A stretch of DNA of 32,469 bases. It comes from Pseudomonadota bacterium. GTDB taxonomy: Bacteria > Desulfobacterota > Syntrophobacteria > Syntrophobacterales > Syntrophobacteraceae. The stretch is from assembly GCA_023416335.1 (NCBI GenBank), contig JAEZHY010000276.1, forward strand, positions 1 through 32,469, given 5' to 3'. Positions 23,808 through 32,198 of the stretch are shown here, piece by piece (position 1 is the stretch's first letter; every line of letters starts with the position of its first letter). Below the pieces are notes generated by a model, which was given only the letters and a program-made list of their open reading frames with translations, was not told the DNA's origin and made no database searches. Position numbers and translations under genes: made by a program.

Positions 23808-24269
23808 ATGACTCGCAAACCTGCAAAAGCAGATGACGCCGATATTTCCTATCATGTCACAACACTTCGGGTCCCGCTCTTCGAAGTGGATTTGGGCCAG
23901 GCTGTTTATCACGGCAATTATTACCACCTATTTGAGTTGGCACGTGAGGATTTTCTGAGGGAGATCGGTTTTCCTTACAGAGAATTTATGAATCGCCAAT
24001 TACATCTGGCTATTGTTGAAGCACAGTGCTCTTATCGCAGACCGCTCCATTACGACGACATCATTCATATTCACACCGGAATAGCACGGATGACAAGCCG
24101 CAGCCTCTCGTTTTCGCAGATCGTGTTCAGGGAAACCAGAGATGGCGCTGAAGAGACGGCCACAAGGGCGCTGCTCCAGGCGGTCTGCGTCCGCTTCTCG
24201 GGAGGGCCGGTGCAGTTGCCTGAAGAATTCAGGCATGCGGTCGAGAGATATCAAAAGCCTCTCGTGTGA
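23808..24269 (+). CDS. YbgC/FadM-like acyl-CoA thioesterase (4HBT hotdog fold)
   Basis: The 153-residue protein has the hotdog thioesterase signature FEVDLGQAVYHGNYYHLFELAREDFL at about residues 25-50, where the Asp and the YHxNY block match the 4HBT active-site helix region. ECxxYRRPL-like EAQCSYRRPLHYDD and RALLQAVCVRFS strands follow. The family hydrolyses acyl-CoA thioesters; YbgC members act near the Tol-Pal envelope machinery, but no tol gene is adjacent here. AGGAAAG before the ATG at 23808 supports this start; an in-frame ATG at 23787 is also possible. It is divergent from the helicase gene and followed by a 178-bp gap before the toxin-antitoxin pair. Confidence 0.85.
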   Translation: MTRKPAKADDADISYHVTTLRVPLFEVDLGQAVYHGNYYHLFELAREDFLREIGFPYREFMNRQLHLAIVEAQCSYRRPLHYDDIIHIHTGIARMTSRSLSFSQIVFRETRDGAEETATRALLQAVCVRFSGGPVQLPEEFRHAVERYQKPLV

Positions 24270-24406
24270 CTTCAGCAAAAGGAACGGTGAGCAGCGGAAG
24301 GTAGACACCGTACCCACCACCCCGGCTCATCTTCCCATACCCCATTGTTCCATAACTCAGCGGCTCATTGAAAAGTGCCGTTTTCTCTTGTTTTTTGCCC
24401 TCAACC

Positions 24407-24435
24407 GTAATACCATACCAATAAATGCGTATTAC
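24407..24435 (+). promoter_or_regulatory. Candidate operator of the RHH/PIN pair
   Basis: A 7-bp inverted repeat (GTAATAC at 24407-24413, GTATTAC at 24429-24435, centres 22 bp apart, about two helical turns) ends 12 bp before the antitoxin ATG. Ribbon-helix-helix antitoxins commonly bind such pairs to repress their own operon. Confidence 0.5.
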
Positions 24436-24447
24436 CCGAGGACGACG

Positions 24448-24687
24448 ATGAAAACTATCGCGATAAAGATTTCCGACGACTTGTTGGCCGAAATACAGGT
24501 AGCCGCCAAGGAAAAGGGTGAAACCAGATCAGCCGTTATGCGTGAAGCTTTGGAAGAATATTTTTCCCGGAAGAAGCACCGCAATACAGGGTCTTGCCTC
24601 GACCTCGCCCGGGATTTGGCCGGGTGCGTGGAAGGAGCGCCTGATCTCTCAACTAATCCGACACACATGGATAAGTATGGAGAATGA
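24448..24687 (+). CDS. Ribbon-helix-helix (CopG-like) antitoxin
   Basis: The 79-residue protein has an N-terminal ribbon-helix-helix motif: MKTIAIKISDDLLAEIQ strand and helix, then GETRSAVMREALEEYF. The C-terminal half (DLARDLAGCVEGAPDLSTNP) is the toxin-neutralising tail typical of these antitoxins, ending MDKYGE. GAGGA six bases upstream fixes the start well inside a longer frame that begins at 24142. Its stop overlaps the PIN gene's start (ATGA), the hallmark of a toxin-antitoxin operon. It should bind the toxin and, through the RHH dimer, the inverted repeat just upstream. Confidence 0.88.
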   Translation: MKTIAIKISDDLLAEIQVAAKEKGETRSAVMREALEEYFSRKKHRNTGSCLDLARDLAGCVEGAPDLSTNPTHMDKYGE

Positions 24688-25097
24688 AGCAGCAGGTCAT
24701 CCTCGACACCGGTCCCTTGGTCGCCTTTATTAATTCACGGGACAGTTTTCACGATTGGGCACTGGCTCAGTGGGCCTCCATAAAACCCCCTTTGCTGACA
24801 TGCGAAGCAGTAATCTCGGAGGCTTGTTTTCTGCTGAGAGATCGCGACAAAGGCGTTAACTCGGTCCTTGAACTACTGTATCGGGAGATCCTGACGGTCC
24901 CCTTCCGACTGGCTGAACATATCGCGCCGGTTTCTGCTCTATTGAAGAGATACAGCAATGTACCTATGTCATTGGCGGATGCATGCCTGGTGCGAATGGC
25001 CGAATTGCGGGATAGCAGTTCGATACTCACGCTCGATTCCGATTTCAGAGTTTATCGCAAGCACAAGCATAAGATTATTCCATTAGTCACGCGCTAA
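24684..25097 (+). CDS. PIN-domain toxin (VapC-like)
   Basis: The 137-residue protein is a PIN ribonuclease: D8 in ILDTGPLVAFI, E46 in VISEACFLL, D99 in SLADACLVRMAE, and D118/D120 in LTLDSDF form the acidic metal-binding pocket. VapC-type toxins cleave tRNA or rRNA when not held by the antitoxin. It overlaps the RHH antitoxin by 4 bp. All expected acidic residues are in place, so it is probably active. It is convergent with the coiled-coil gene downstream. Confidence 0.9.
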   Translation: MKQQVILDTGPLVAFINSRDSFHDWALAQWASIKPPLLTCEAVISEACFLLRDRDKGVNSVLELLYREILTVPFRLAEHIAPVSALLKRYSNVPMSLADACLVRMAELRDSSSILTLDSDFRVYRKHKHKIIPLVTR

Positions 25098-25142
25098 CCA
25101 GACCTGAAGTTTTTTCTCCATGACATAGTCACGTTTTCCCAA

Positions 25143-25415
25143 TCATCTATCCCCCCTGCATACCCTCGGCAGCTTTCTTTTCACCTCTTCCCGCTTCTGT
25201 TTCACCCGTGCGATATTCCGCTCACGGAGTTCGACGATCCGCGCCTTTTCGTTCTCGACTTTTTCACGCAACCCGCGGAGCCTGGACTCGATGACCGCAA
25301 CCTGCTCCTGCAGCTTTTCGCGCAAGCGCTCCCGGTTCTCGTTGCTCTCTGAATGAAATCCCGCCTCGATCACTTTCTTCCGATCGGAATGTCTCTTGTC
25401 TGCATGTACCCCCAT
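25143..25415 (-). CDS. Small charged coiled-coil protein of unknown function
   Basis: The 90-residue product is unrecognised. After a basic lead (MGVHADKRHSDRKK) residues of about 25-80 form an uninterrupted, highly charged helix with heptad-like Leu/Val spacing (RERLREKLQEQVAVIESRLRG), likely a coiled coil. The C-terminus is basic (KREEVKRKLPRVCRGDR). AGGGGTG seven bases before the ATG at 25415 decides this start over the frame's earlier ATG at 25451. It lies 67 bp downstream of endonuclease V on the same strand and may share its transcript. Composition could suit nucleic-acid binding or an envelope scaffold; nothing distinguishes these. Confidence 0.6.
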   Translation of the reverse strand: MGVHADKRHSDRKKVIEAGFHSESNENRERLREKLQEQVAVIESRLRGLREKVENEKARIVELRERNIARVKQKREEVKRKLPRVCRGDR

Positions 25416-25481
25416 GGAATACACCCCTTGATGTTTCTTCGTCCAAAACAATATTTTCTTTAAATATCGGCATGTTACAGG

Positions 25482-26168
25482 TCAAGATACTGTTTCGGCA
25501 ATTTCTTTGCGGAGGCGCGTGGCAAAGATGTGGGCCAGCCTGAGAGGCTCCGGGATACGGTACCGGCGCAGGCACTTTGAAACGAGGGCTTGGGAGGTGG
25601 GAATGTCCGAGAGGTGTCCGGGAGAGATATAGATCGGCTTCACGCCGCTTCTTGAGCAATATGCCAGGCCCACCGGCTCGCCTTCGAGAAGGATCGGCCT
25701 GCCGGTCCCTTTGATAAGAGGAACCGGTTCGTGCTCACCGCAGAGCAGGCTCTTGGCACATCCGACGGTCGGAATTCCAAGGCAGAGTCCGAGATGCGCG
25801 GCAAAGCCGAATTTTCTCGGATGCGCAATACCCTGCCCGTCGCAGAGGAAGACGTCGGGCTTTTCGTGGACATCCCGATAAGCATCGAGGAGAGGAGGAA
25901 TCTCCCGAAAGGAAAGCAGTCCCGGAACATAGGGGAACTTCACAGTGGATACGCGGTGGACGGATTCGACCGGATCCAGGTCCGGCCAGCTAAAGGTAAG
26001 GATTACCGCAACGATCCGGTCGGTCGCCCTGGAATAGGCTATATCGGCAGCCCCGAGAATGCGAAAAGAGGAAGGAAGGGGTTGAATCTGAACCTGACCG
26101 GCAAGCTTCTTCTGGAGGGCAACGGCCTCCCTGGGAGAGATGTCCCAATCGACCGGGGCTGCGTTCAA
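25482..26168 (-). CDS. nfi: Endonuclease V (deoxyinosine 3' endonuclease)
   Basis: The 228-residue protein has the full endonuclease V pattern: D42 in GAADIAYSR, the YVPGLLSFRE block with E89, D110 in FLCDGQGIAHPR, and the C-terminal ISPGHLSDIP block with the late His. The Asp/Glu/Asp positions match the metal site known from Thermotoga endonuclease V. It nicks DNA one base past deoxyinosine, starting repair of deaminated adenine, and may also act on inosine in RNA. The start is TTG at 26168 with GGAGG about nine bases upstream. It follows nrdJ on the same strand but is separated from it by that gene's terminator. Confidence 0.94.
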   Translation of the reverse strand: MNAAPVDWDISPREAVALQKKLAGQVQIQPLPSSFRILGAADIAYSRATDRIVAVILTFSWPDLDPVESVHRVSTVKFPYVPGLLSFREIPPLLDAYRDVHEKPDVFLCDGQGIAHPRKFGFAAHLGLCLGIPTVGCAKSLLCGEHEPVPLIKGTGRPILLEGEPVGLAYCSRSGVKPIYISPGHLSDIPTSQALVSKCLRRYRIPEPLRLAHIFATRLRKEIAETVS

Positions 26169-26207
26169 AGCAGGAAGCCTCCAAACGCGAAATTATCTCT
26201 TAGGAGA

Positions 26208-26260
26208 GGAAACAAAAATCCGCCTCCGTTCCTCGAGTAAACTCCGAGGAAACGGAGGCG
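26208..26260 (-). terminator. Intrinsic terminator after nrdJ
   Basis: A long stem (26221-26235 with 26245-26260, one bulged A; CGCCTCCGTT/AACGGAGGCG) closed by a short loop is followed on the minus strand by GATTTTTGTTTC (26219-26208). It starts 19 bp after the nrdJ stop. Confidence 0.85.
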
Positions 26261-26278
26261 AACCCATTTTCTACTGCA

Positions 26279-28543
26279 TTAGCTGCATCTCGAAAATCCG
26301 CACGAACGGCATACTATGCAGCCGCCCTCGTGCTCAACTGCGGAACCGCAGTCGGGGCATGCCCCCATATCGTCGGCGAACGTATTGTTGATATTGGCGT
26401 TCGCGTACTGATTGAGCACCTTGGCAATACCGTCCGAACAGGACACGACCTGCTCGCCGTTTCTCCAGGTCGGAGAGGGGCACCTGATGCCCACAAGCTG
26501 CCTGATGACGGACTCGACCTTTACGCCCGAGCGCAGGGCCAGCGAAATGAGGCGGCTGGTGGCCTCGATCTGTGAATAGGCGCACCCGCCTGCTTTACCC
26601 ATCTGGGCAAAGACCTCGCAGATACCGTACTCATCGGAATTGATCGTTACGTAGAGTTTACCGCAACCGGTATTGACACGCTCGGTGATTCCATGGGTCG
26701 TATCAGGCCGGGGCCGCGGTTCGACCTGCGGGTACTCGGTCTTGCGCTGGATGTTCAGCACCTGCACGTCGCGGCTTCCATCGCGATAGATCGTGAGTCC
26801 CTTGCAGCCCAGTTGGTAAGCAGAGATGTAGGCCTTATAGACGTCATCCGTCGTTGCTGCGAACGGGAAGTTGATGGTTTTGCTCACCGCGTTGTCGGTA
26901 TGTTTCTGGAATGCAGCCTGTATCCGAATGTGCCATTCCGGATCGATATCGTGCGAAATCACGAAGACCCTGCGAACGTCATCGGGGATTTCCTTGAAGT
27001 TGTTGAGGCTTCCCTTCTCGGCGATCCGCTTCATAAGGTCTTCCGAATAGAACCCGCGATCCTTCGCAACCTTCTGAAAGTAGGGATGGGTCTCTACCAG
27101 TTCCTCTCCATCAAGGACTTTGCGGATGAAACTGATGGCGAAAATCGGTTCGATTCCGCTCGAACAACCGGCAATGATGCTGATCGTGCCCGTCGGAGCG
27201 ATCGTGGTCGTCGTGGCATTTCGCATAGAGGGAGTTGCGGTGCTGTCGTAAACCGACCCGGAGTAATTCGGGAAATTGCCCCGCACCTCGGCGAGCGAAG
27301 CCGAAGCCGCTTTGGACTCTTTCTGGATGAAGCCCATTACCTCTTCGGCCGCGTTTACCGCCTCTTCCGAGTTGTAGGGGACGCCCAGGGCGATCAGCAG
27401 GTCCGCAAACCCCATAACACCAAGCCCTATTTTCCTGTTCGACTTGGTGAGTTCATCAATTTTTTCAAGCGGATATTTATTTGCTTCGATCACGTTGTCC
27501 AGGAAATGGACTACATCCCGGACCGTCTCCCGGAGATGTTCGTAATCGAGTTTTCCATCCTTATGCATGTGCGCGAGATTGATGGAGCCGAGATTGCAGG
27601 ACTCATACGGGAGCAGCGGTTGCTCGCCGCAGGGGTTGGTGCTCTCGATCATTCCGATCTGCGGCGTGGGATTGTCCCGGTTCATGGCATCGATGAAGAT
27701 GATTCCGGGTTCTCCGTTGTTCCATGCGGAATTTACGATCTGATCGAAAACCTTTCGCGCGGAAAGACTTTCAACGACTTCGCCGGTACGTGGATTGATA
27801 AGGTTGTAATCGGAACCGGTTTCGACGGCCCGCATGAACTCATCCGTGACGGCAACGGAGATGTTGAAATTGGTCATGCGGTCGTTTTCGGTCTTGCAGG
27901 TAATGAATCTCTCGATATCCGGATGGTCCACCCGCAGGATGCCCATGTTGGCGCCGCGGCGCGTGCCGCCCTGCTTGATGGTCTCGGTTGCGACATCAAA
28001 AACGGACATGAACGAAACCGGACCGCTGGCGACTCCCTGGGTAGAGAGCACCTTGTCGTTTTCCGGCCGTATTCTCGAAAATGAGAAACCCGTTCCTCCT
28101 CCGCTTTTGTGGATCATCGCGGCGTGCTTGATGGCCTCGAATATGCTGTCTATGGAGTCTTCGATCGGGAGTACGAAACAGGCGGACAGCTGCCCCAGAT
28201 GCCTGCCTGCATTCATCAGGGTCGGAGAATTGGGCATGAAGTCCAGGGAGGTCATCAACTCAAAAAACTTGCGCGAGGTTTCCTCAACCTTTTCCGGCCC
28301 TTCAAAAAAGGCATCCGGTTGGGCAATCGCCAGCGCAACCCTCCGAAACAACTGCTCGGGGGTTTCCATCGGCTCGTTATCGTCGCCCTTGATGAGGTAA
28401 CGTTTCTTGAGCACGATCAAAGCATTGGGAGTAAGTTTCCCGGCCATGTCACCAATCATTTTTCCTGCCGATCCTTTTTTTGAAAACGCGGTATAGTCTT
28501 CTTCAACGTAGGAGGATAGCGTAGAAGCCTCCAGTGTCTCCAT
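26279..28543 (-). CDS. nrdJ: Adenosylcobalamin-dependent (class II) ribonucleoside reductase
   Basis: The 754-residue protein reduces ribonucleotides to deoxyribonucleotides with a B12-generated thiyl radical, so it needs no oxygen. The catalytic loop NPCGEQ lies at 303-308 (N303, C305, E307), with redox Cys at C122 (LSACFVLP) and C316 (YESCNLGS). [12 protein letters not shown] and [11 protein letters not shown] are specificity and nucleotide-site blocks. The last 25 residues form a zinc-finger-like tail with CxxC pairs ([20 protein letters not shown]), usual in long NrdJ proteins. There is no N-terminal ATP cone. AAGGAT stands upstream of the ATG. I looked for a cobalamin riboswitch in the 340 bp upstream and saw no recognisable B12 box. 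Confidence 0.96.
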   Translation of the reverse strand: METLEASTLSSYVEEDYTAFSKKGSAGKMIGDMAGKLTPNALIVLKKRYLIKGDDNEPMETPEQLFRRVALAIAQPDAFFEGPEKVEETSRKFFELMTSLDFMPNSPTLMNAGRHLGQLSACFVLPIEDSIDSIFEAIKHAAMIHKSGGGTGFSFSRIRPENDKVLSTQGVASGPVSFMSVFDVATETIKQGGTRRGANMGILRVDHPDIERFITCKTENDRMTNFNISVAVTDEFMRAVETGSDYNLINPRTGEVVESLSARKVFDQIVNSAWNNGEPGIIFIDAMNRDNPTPQIGMIESTNPCGEQPLLPYESCNLGSINLAHMHKDGKLDYEHLRETVRDVVHFLDNVIEANKYPLEKIDELTKSNRKIGLGVMGFADLLIALGVPYNSEEAVNAAEEVMGFIQKESKAASASLAEVRGNFPNYSGSVYDSTATPSMRNATTTTIAPTGTISIIAGCSSGIEPIFAISFIRKVLDGEELVETHPYFQKVAKDRGFYSEDLMKRIAEKGSLNNFKEIPDDVRRVFVISHDIDPEWHIRIQAAFQKHTDNAVSKTINFPFAATTDDVYKAYISAYQLGCKGLTIYRDGSRDVQVLNIQRKTEYPQVEPRPRPDTTHGITERVNTGCGKLYVTINSDEYGICEVFAQMGKAGGCAYSQIEATSRLISLALRSGVKVESVIRQLVGIRCPSPTWRNGEQVVSCSDGIAKVLNQYANANINNTFADDMGACPDCGSAVEHEGGCIVCRSCGFSRCS

Positions 28544-29011
28544 AAATTTTATCCTTTTTTGACCATCTTTTTAATACTGAAAGGAAGGAAAATTTGCCCC
28601 GCGACGAGGGGAATTCATACCGGGAAACCGTGACCGGAGTCAAAGAGTCGTTCAAAATAAAAATGGTCGGATGCGACTGAAAATAAGCGGATTCAGACCA
28701 ATTTCCTCTTAATCGCCGAAAAGAGAAAAATATCTCTGCGTATCTCGCCGATCGGATTCCACTCTCATCAAAACCCGCTCCAGCAAAGGGTTTGCCGTCC
28801 TTCCCTTTTCTCGGGAATTCCACGGAAATCGTATGCCCCGGGCGGCGTTTCCGCGAACGGCGCTGAAACATAACATGGCCTGACGAAGTTGGACATGGTA
28901 AAACGCTGCCTCGCTTGCTCGAAAGCAATCCGCTTTACAGATTGTTCGTCGATAAATTATATTTATCGGGCTTCGTCAAGGTTACAGGTTCAAGTTCCCA
29001 GAGGCGCATTT
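28544..29011. other. Gene-free divergent region (468 bp)
   Basis: This region separates the divergent nrdJ and RsbW-like genes. A minus-strand frame here reads into nrdJ and has no protein-like features. Visible structure: a small hairpin CCCC/GGGG near 28596-28612, and an AT hairpin at 28950-28968 (CGATAAA/TTTATCG) in the leader of the RsbW-like gene. A GGTTCAAGTTCC stretch near 28987 mimics a tRNA T-loop but its stem does not pair. Confidence 0.5.
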
Positions 29012-29425
29012 ATGGATTCCCTTCGGCTGGTTGCAAAGCTCGAATCACTCGATGGTTTTCGCTCGTTCGTTTTTCCGAAAGCAGAGGGAAACGAGCGCCT
29101 GAAAAGCATCCTTCCGGATTTGGACCTGGTCCTGGAAGAAGTCCTGACAAACATCGTCTACTACGCCTACCCTTCCGGGCAGGGCGACATCGAACTCGAA
29201 TGCGGGATCGTAAACGAGGGGGAACTCCTTATCCGAATAAAGGACTGGGGCGTTCCATTCAATCCGCTCGAAAAGGGCCCGCCCGACCTCACGCTCGACA
29301 TTTCCGAACGTGAAATCGGCGGCCTCGGGATTTTTCTGGTCCGCCAACTGGCCCGCGAGGTCAATTATAAACGGGAAAATGAGGCAAACGTTTTGACGCT
29401 GCTTTTTACGGGCCGGGAAGATTGA
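29012..29425 (+). CDS. RsbW/SpoIIAB-like serine kinase or anti-sigma factor ATPase
   Basis: The 138-residue protein is a stand-alone HATPase_c_2 domain. The N-box is EEVLTNIVYYAYP at about residues 35-47, the G1 box RIKDWGVPFNP at about 69-79, and the G2 box EREIGGLGIFLVRQLA at about 97-112. The family binds ATP and either holds a sigma factor or phosphorylates an anti-anti-sigma (STAS) protein. GAGG eight bases upstream supports the ATG at 29012; a longer frame from 28889 adds unlikely sequence. No STAS, PP2C or sigma gene is adjacent, so its partners are encoded elsewhere. Confidence 0.88.
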   Translation: MDSLRLVAKLESLDGFRSFVFPKAEGNERLKSILPDLDLVLEEVLTNIVYYAYPSGQGDIELECGIVNEGELLIRIKDWGVPFNPLEKGPPDLTLDISEREIGGLGIFLVRQLAREVNYKRENEANVLTLLFTGRED

Positions 29426-29463
29426 TCGGCCCCGGAGGGTTCCGTAAGCGGCGTTGCGTTGGT

Positions 29464-29808
29464 TTAGCAGGTCTGGAAGAGGATGGCGGAAATTATCCCA
29501 ATTGTTGCGTCCAGAACATCCTTTGGGATTTTACACCCAAACTCGCAACGTCTGGCAGCCAGATCCAGGCTTTTGATTTGATGAGCGAGCACCGCACCTT
29601 TTATGCCGCACTTATCGGGGATGCGCACCTCGAAAGAATGTCCCCGTATGGTATTGGTAATTGGGCAGAGAAACGCAAGGCCGGTTCTTTCGTTAAAGGC
29701 TCTTGGTGAAAGGACCAGTGCCGGTCTTCTCCCCGACTGTTCATGGCCCGCCTGGGGATTAAAGTCGAGGTAGACAACATCACCGCGATCGGGAATAAAC
29801 AAGCTCAC
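29464..29808 (-). CDS. mazF: MazF-family mRNA interferase toxin
   Basis: The 114-residue protein matches MazF/PemK: the IPDRGDVVYLDFNPQAGHEQSGRRPALVLSP N-terminal half (with the catalytic-region Arg and the G-x-E/Q-x-x-G-x-RPALV block), PITNTIRG in the middle, and AHQIKSLDLAARR towards the end. MazF toxins cut single-stranded mRNA at short sequence motifs. It overlaps mazE by 4 bp on the same strand. All family blocks are intact, so it is probably functional. It is convergent with the RsbW-like gene, with 38 bp between them. Confidence 0.94.
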   Translation of the reverse strand: MSLFIPDRGDVVYLDFNPQAGHEQSGRRPALVLSPRAFNERTGLAFLCPITNTIRGHSFEVRIPDKCGIKGAVLAHQIKSLDLAARRCEFGCKIPKDVLDATIGIISAILFQTC

Positions 29809-30044
29809 CAGACTTCAGCCCCCCTCGGTTCTCCCGTATCCGCATCTTCCTGGAGATCCTCTTTCTTGACTCCAGCAAGCAGATCACAGAGCAGATACTT
29901 GGGCTTGATAACCGGTTTGACAACTAATCGGCCATCCTGCACGCTGCATTCAACGGCGGAGCTTTCAGTTATATTCAGTTGAGATGCCAGAACCGCCGGG
30001 ATTCTCAGGGCAAGGCTGTTGCCCCACTTCCGAATTACCTGCAT
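29805..30044 (-). CDS. mazE: MazE-like AbrB-family antitoxin
   Basis: From the ATG at 30044 (GGAGG nine bases upstream) the 79-residue protein starts MQVIRKWGNSLALRIPAVLA, the swapped-hairpin AbrB/MazE DNA-binding fold, followed by SAVECSVQDGRLVVKP. The C-terminal 30 residues are acidic (KKEDLQEDADTGEP) and should wrap MazF. A longer frame from 30071 is less likely. A palindrome near the putative promoter at 30077-30087 may be its operator. Confidence 0.93.
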   Translation of the reverse strand: MQVIRKWGNSLALRIPAVLASQLNITESSAVECSVQDGRLVVKPVIKPKYLLCDLLAGVKKEDLQEDADTGEPRGAEVW

Positions 30045-30076
30045 ACCGTCTGTCCTCCAATCAGTTTCCATTGGCT

Positions 30077-30111
30077 ATACAATGTATCGTTCACAAAGGA
30101 ATTTAGGTCAA
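30077..30111 (-). promoter_or_regulatory. Candidate mazEF promoter and operator
   Basis: On the minus strand TTGACC (30111-30106) precedes TACATT (30086-30081) with 19-bp spacing, a fair but not ideal match. The palindrome ATACAATGTAT (30077-30087) overlaps the -10 box and would suit autorepression by MazE/MazF. Confidence 0.4.
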
Positions 30112-30291
30112 GTAAAAAGGGAGTGGAATACCTTATCGACAGTATTTCCCGAATACATCATCGAAAAGGTCTTGCTGGGGCGCCCGCCGGAAAATGAGCA
30201 GCTGCCCGACTCATTTTGCATGACGGCAAATCCCCCTTTCACCCAGATCCAAATATCCTCTATTCCCACAAACCGTGATTCTGTAATCTCA

Positions 30292-30321
30292 TTGACAGCT
30301 TAGCTTTATTCCTGTTAGAAT
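30292..30321 (+). promoter_or_regulatory. Sigma-70-type promoter for ilvB
   Basis: TTGACA (30292-30297) and TAGAAT (30316-30321) are spaced by 18 bp. The expected start near 30328 gives a leader of about 90 nt. Confidence 0.7.
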
Positions 30322-30355
30322 TTTCTTTTCCATTTTTCGCTGGAGCACTTATTGA

Positions 30356-30392
30356 CGGGCTTTTCGTATTTTCAGCCCGGAAAAACAGGGCT
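30356..30392 (+). promoter_or_regulatory. ilvB leader with two mutually exclusive hairpins
   Basis: CGGGCT (30356-30361) can pair with AGCCCG (30374-30379). The same AGCCC (30374-30378) can pair instead with GGGCT (30388-30392). Such alternative pairing is the form of an attenuator, but both stems are short, no T-tract follows and no Ile/Leu/Val-rich leader peptide is visible. Confidence 0.35.
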
Positions 30393-30418
30393 CCGCTTTA
30401 GTCCAATCAAGGGTCGTT

Positions 30419-32134
30419 ATGAAACTACGAGGCGCACAGATCTTTTTTGAATGTCTGAAAAAGGAAGGGGTCGAAGTCATATTCGGATTCCCCGGCGGAG
30501 CGGTGCTGGATTTATACCATGAAATGCCGAAGCACGACATCAGGCATATCTTGGTCCGCCACGAACAGGGAGCCGCCCATATGGCGGACGGGTACGCCAG
30601 GGCCAGCGGCCGCGTGGGCGTGTGTCTCGTGACCTCCGGTCCCGGGGCCACGAACACGGTAACCGGGATTGCCACGGCTAATATGGATTCAGTACCCATG
30701 GTGGTCTTCACCGGCCAGGTTCCAACCGCTCTTATCGGAGACGATGCATTCCAGGAAGTGGATATCATCGGCATTACCCGACCCTGCACCAAGCACAGCT
30801 ATCTCGTGCGGGATGTAAACAGCCTCGCTTCAGTCATAAAGGAAGCCTTCTTCCTGGCGCGTACAGGCCGCCCCGGTCCCGTCGTGGTCGATCTGCCCAA
30901 GGACGTGGTTCAGGCCATAACGGAATTCCGCTATCCCAAAAAACTCGACCTGCCCGGTTACCGGCCGACCCTGGAAGCCCACTCCGGCCAGATAACCAAG
31001 GCCTACCAATATCTGAAAAAAGCAAAGAATCCGGTGATTTTCGCCGGCGGCGGGATCATTATCTCCGAATCCTCCCACGAGCTTCTGAAACTCGCAACGG
31101 AACTGCAGGCGCCCGTCACCTGCTCTCTCATGGGCCTTGGCGGCTTTCCCGCGGCAACGGTCGATTCCAAAGGGAAGAGGAAACCGCACCCGCTGTGGCT
31201 CGGGATGCTCGGGATGCACGGCACCTACCAGGCCAATATGGCGATCTCGCATGCGGACGTCATCTTTGCCGTCGGAGTGCGTTTCGACGACCGCGTGACC
31301 GGCAAAATCAGCACCTTTGCGCCCAAGGCCAAAATAATCCACGTTGACGTTGACCCCACCAGCATAAGCAAGAATGTGGACGTGGACGTTCCTATCGTGG
31401 GCGACTGCAAAAATGCACTCCAGCAGTTGATCCGCTGCGCGGAGGAAGACCCGGTCGAAGGGCTCCGCGAGGCGCGAAAGGCGTGGCTGGACCAGATAAC
31501 CGAGTGGCGGGAAAAACATCCTCTGACCTACTGTCAGGAAGGCGACATCATAAAACCGCAGTACGTCGTCGAAAAGATTTATGAAATCTCCGGAGGCGAC
31601 GCCATAATCACGACCGAAGTCGGCCAGCACCAGATGTGGACGGCCCAGTTCTTCCATTTCCACAAGCCGCGTGCCCTGCTGACCTCGGGAGGGCTCGGAA
31701 CCATGGGATACGGGTTTCCGGCGGCGATCGGCGCCCAGGTTGCCTTCCCCGACAAGCTCGTGGTGGACATCGCGGGCGACGGCAGCATCCAGATGAATAT
31801 CCAGGAACTCTGCACGGCCGTCTGTAACAACATTCCCGTGAAGGTTGCCATTCTCAACAACAAGTATCTCGGCCTGCCGCGGCAGTGGCAGGAACTCTTC
31901 TACGAGAAGAACTACATGGGATCCTGCCTGGAGTCGCCCGACTTCGTAAAGCTCGCGGAAGCCTTCGGAGCGGTCGGACTGAGGGCGACAAAGCCCGAAG
32001 AAGTCGAACCGGTCCTCAGGGAAGCTTTTTCGATCAAGAAGCCGGTCCTCATGGAATTTCTCGTAGCGGAGGAGGAAGGGGTCTATCCGATAGTACCTCC
32101 CGGAAAGAGCATCACGGAAATGCTGCTGGCATAA
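30419..32134 (+). CDS. ilvB: Acetolactate synthase large (catalytic) subunit
   Basis: The 571-residue enzyme condenses pyruvate with pyruvate or 2-ketobutyrate, the first common step of Val/Leu and Ile synthesis, using thiamine diphosphate, FAD and Mg2+. Visible are the catalytic Glu49 in VRHEQGAAHMADGYA, the SGPGATN loop, GITRPCTKHSYLV, the FAD-region block FDDRVTGK, and the ThDP/Mg motif AGDGSIQMNIQEL ending at ILNNKYLG. Length and order fit IlvB. AAGGG lies just before the ATG. The ilvN small subunit starts 64 bp downstream on the same strand; feedback inhibition by valine would come through it. Confidence 0.97.
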   Translation: MKLRGAQIFFECLKKEGVEVIFGFPGGAVLDLYHEMPKHDIRHILVRHEQGAAHMADGYARASGRVGVCLVTSGPGATNTVTGIATANMDSVPMVVFTGQVPTALIGDDAFQEVDIIGITRPCTKHSYLVRDVNSLASVIKEAFFLARTGRPGPVVVDLPKDVVQAITEFRYPKKLDLPGYRPTLEAHSGQITKAYQYLKKAKNPVIFAGGGIIISESSHELLKLATELQAPVTCSLMGLGGFPAATVDSKGKRKPHPLWLGMLGMHGTYQANMAISHADVIFAVGVRFDDRVTGKISTFAPKAKIIHVDVDPTSISKNVDVDVPIVGDCKNALQQLIRCAEEDPVEGLREARKAWLDQITEWREKHPLTYCQEGDIIKPQYVVEKIYEISGGDAIITTEVGQHQMWTAQFFHFHKPRALLTSGGLGTMGYGFPAAIGAQVAFPDKLVVDIAGDGSIQMNIQELCTAVCNNIPVKVAILNNKYLGLPRQWQELFYEKNYMGSCLESPDFVKLAEAFGAVGLRATKPEEVEPVLREAFSIKKPVLMEFLVAEEEGVYPIVPPGKSITEMLLA

Positions 32135-32198
32135 ACGACAAAAAACGGCTGCTGTTCCCGGCGGACTATATCGGCGGGAATTGCGGGGAGATTTTCAG

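Larger units (their letters stand above)
30045..30418. other. Divergent region between mazEF and ilvB (374 bp)
   Basis: No gene seen. It contains the mazEF promoter candidate, the ilvB promoter (30292-30321) and the ilvB leader hairpins (30356-30392). The stretch 30125-30285 shows nothing I can support. Confidence 0.55.

Noticed and set aside
28544..28890. Possible cobalamin riboswitch upstream of nrdJ
   Set aside because: No B12-box or other conserved cobalamin riboswitch block could be recognised in the minus-strand leader.
28503..28928. 141-codon minus-strand frame upstream of nrdJ
   Set aside because: It overlaps the nrdJ start, has no ribosome-binding site and reads as low-complexity basic sequence without family features.
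28985..29005. tRNA T-loop-like sequence GGTTCAAGTTCC
   Set aside because: The bases flanking the 7-nt loop do not pair as a T stem and no acceptor stem or anticodon arm can be built around it.
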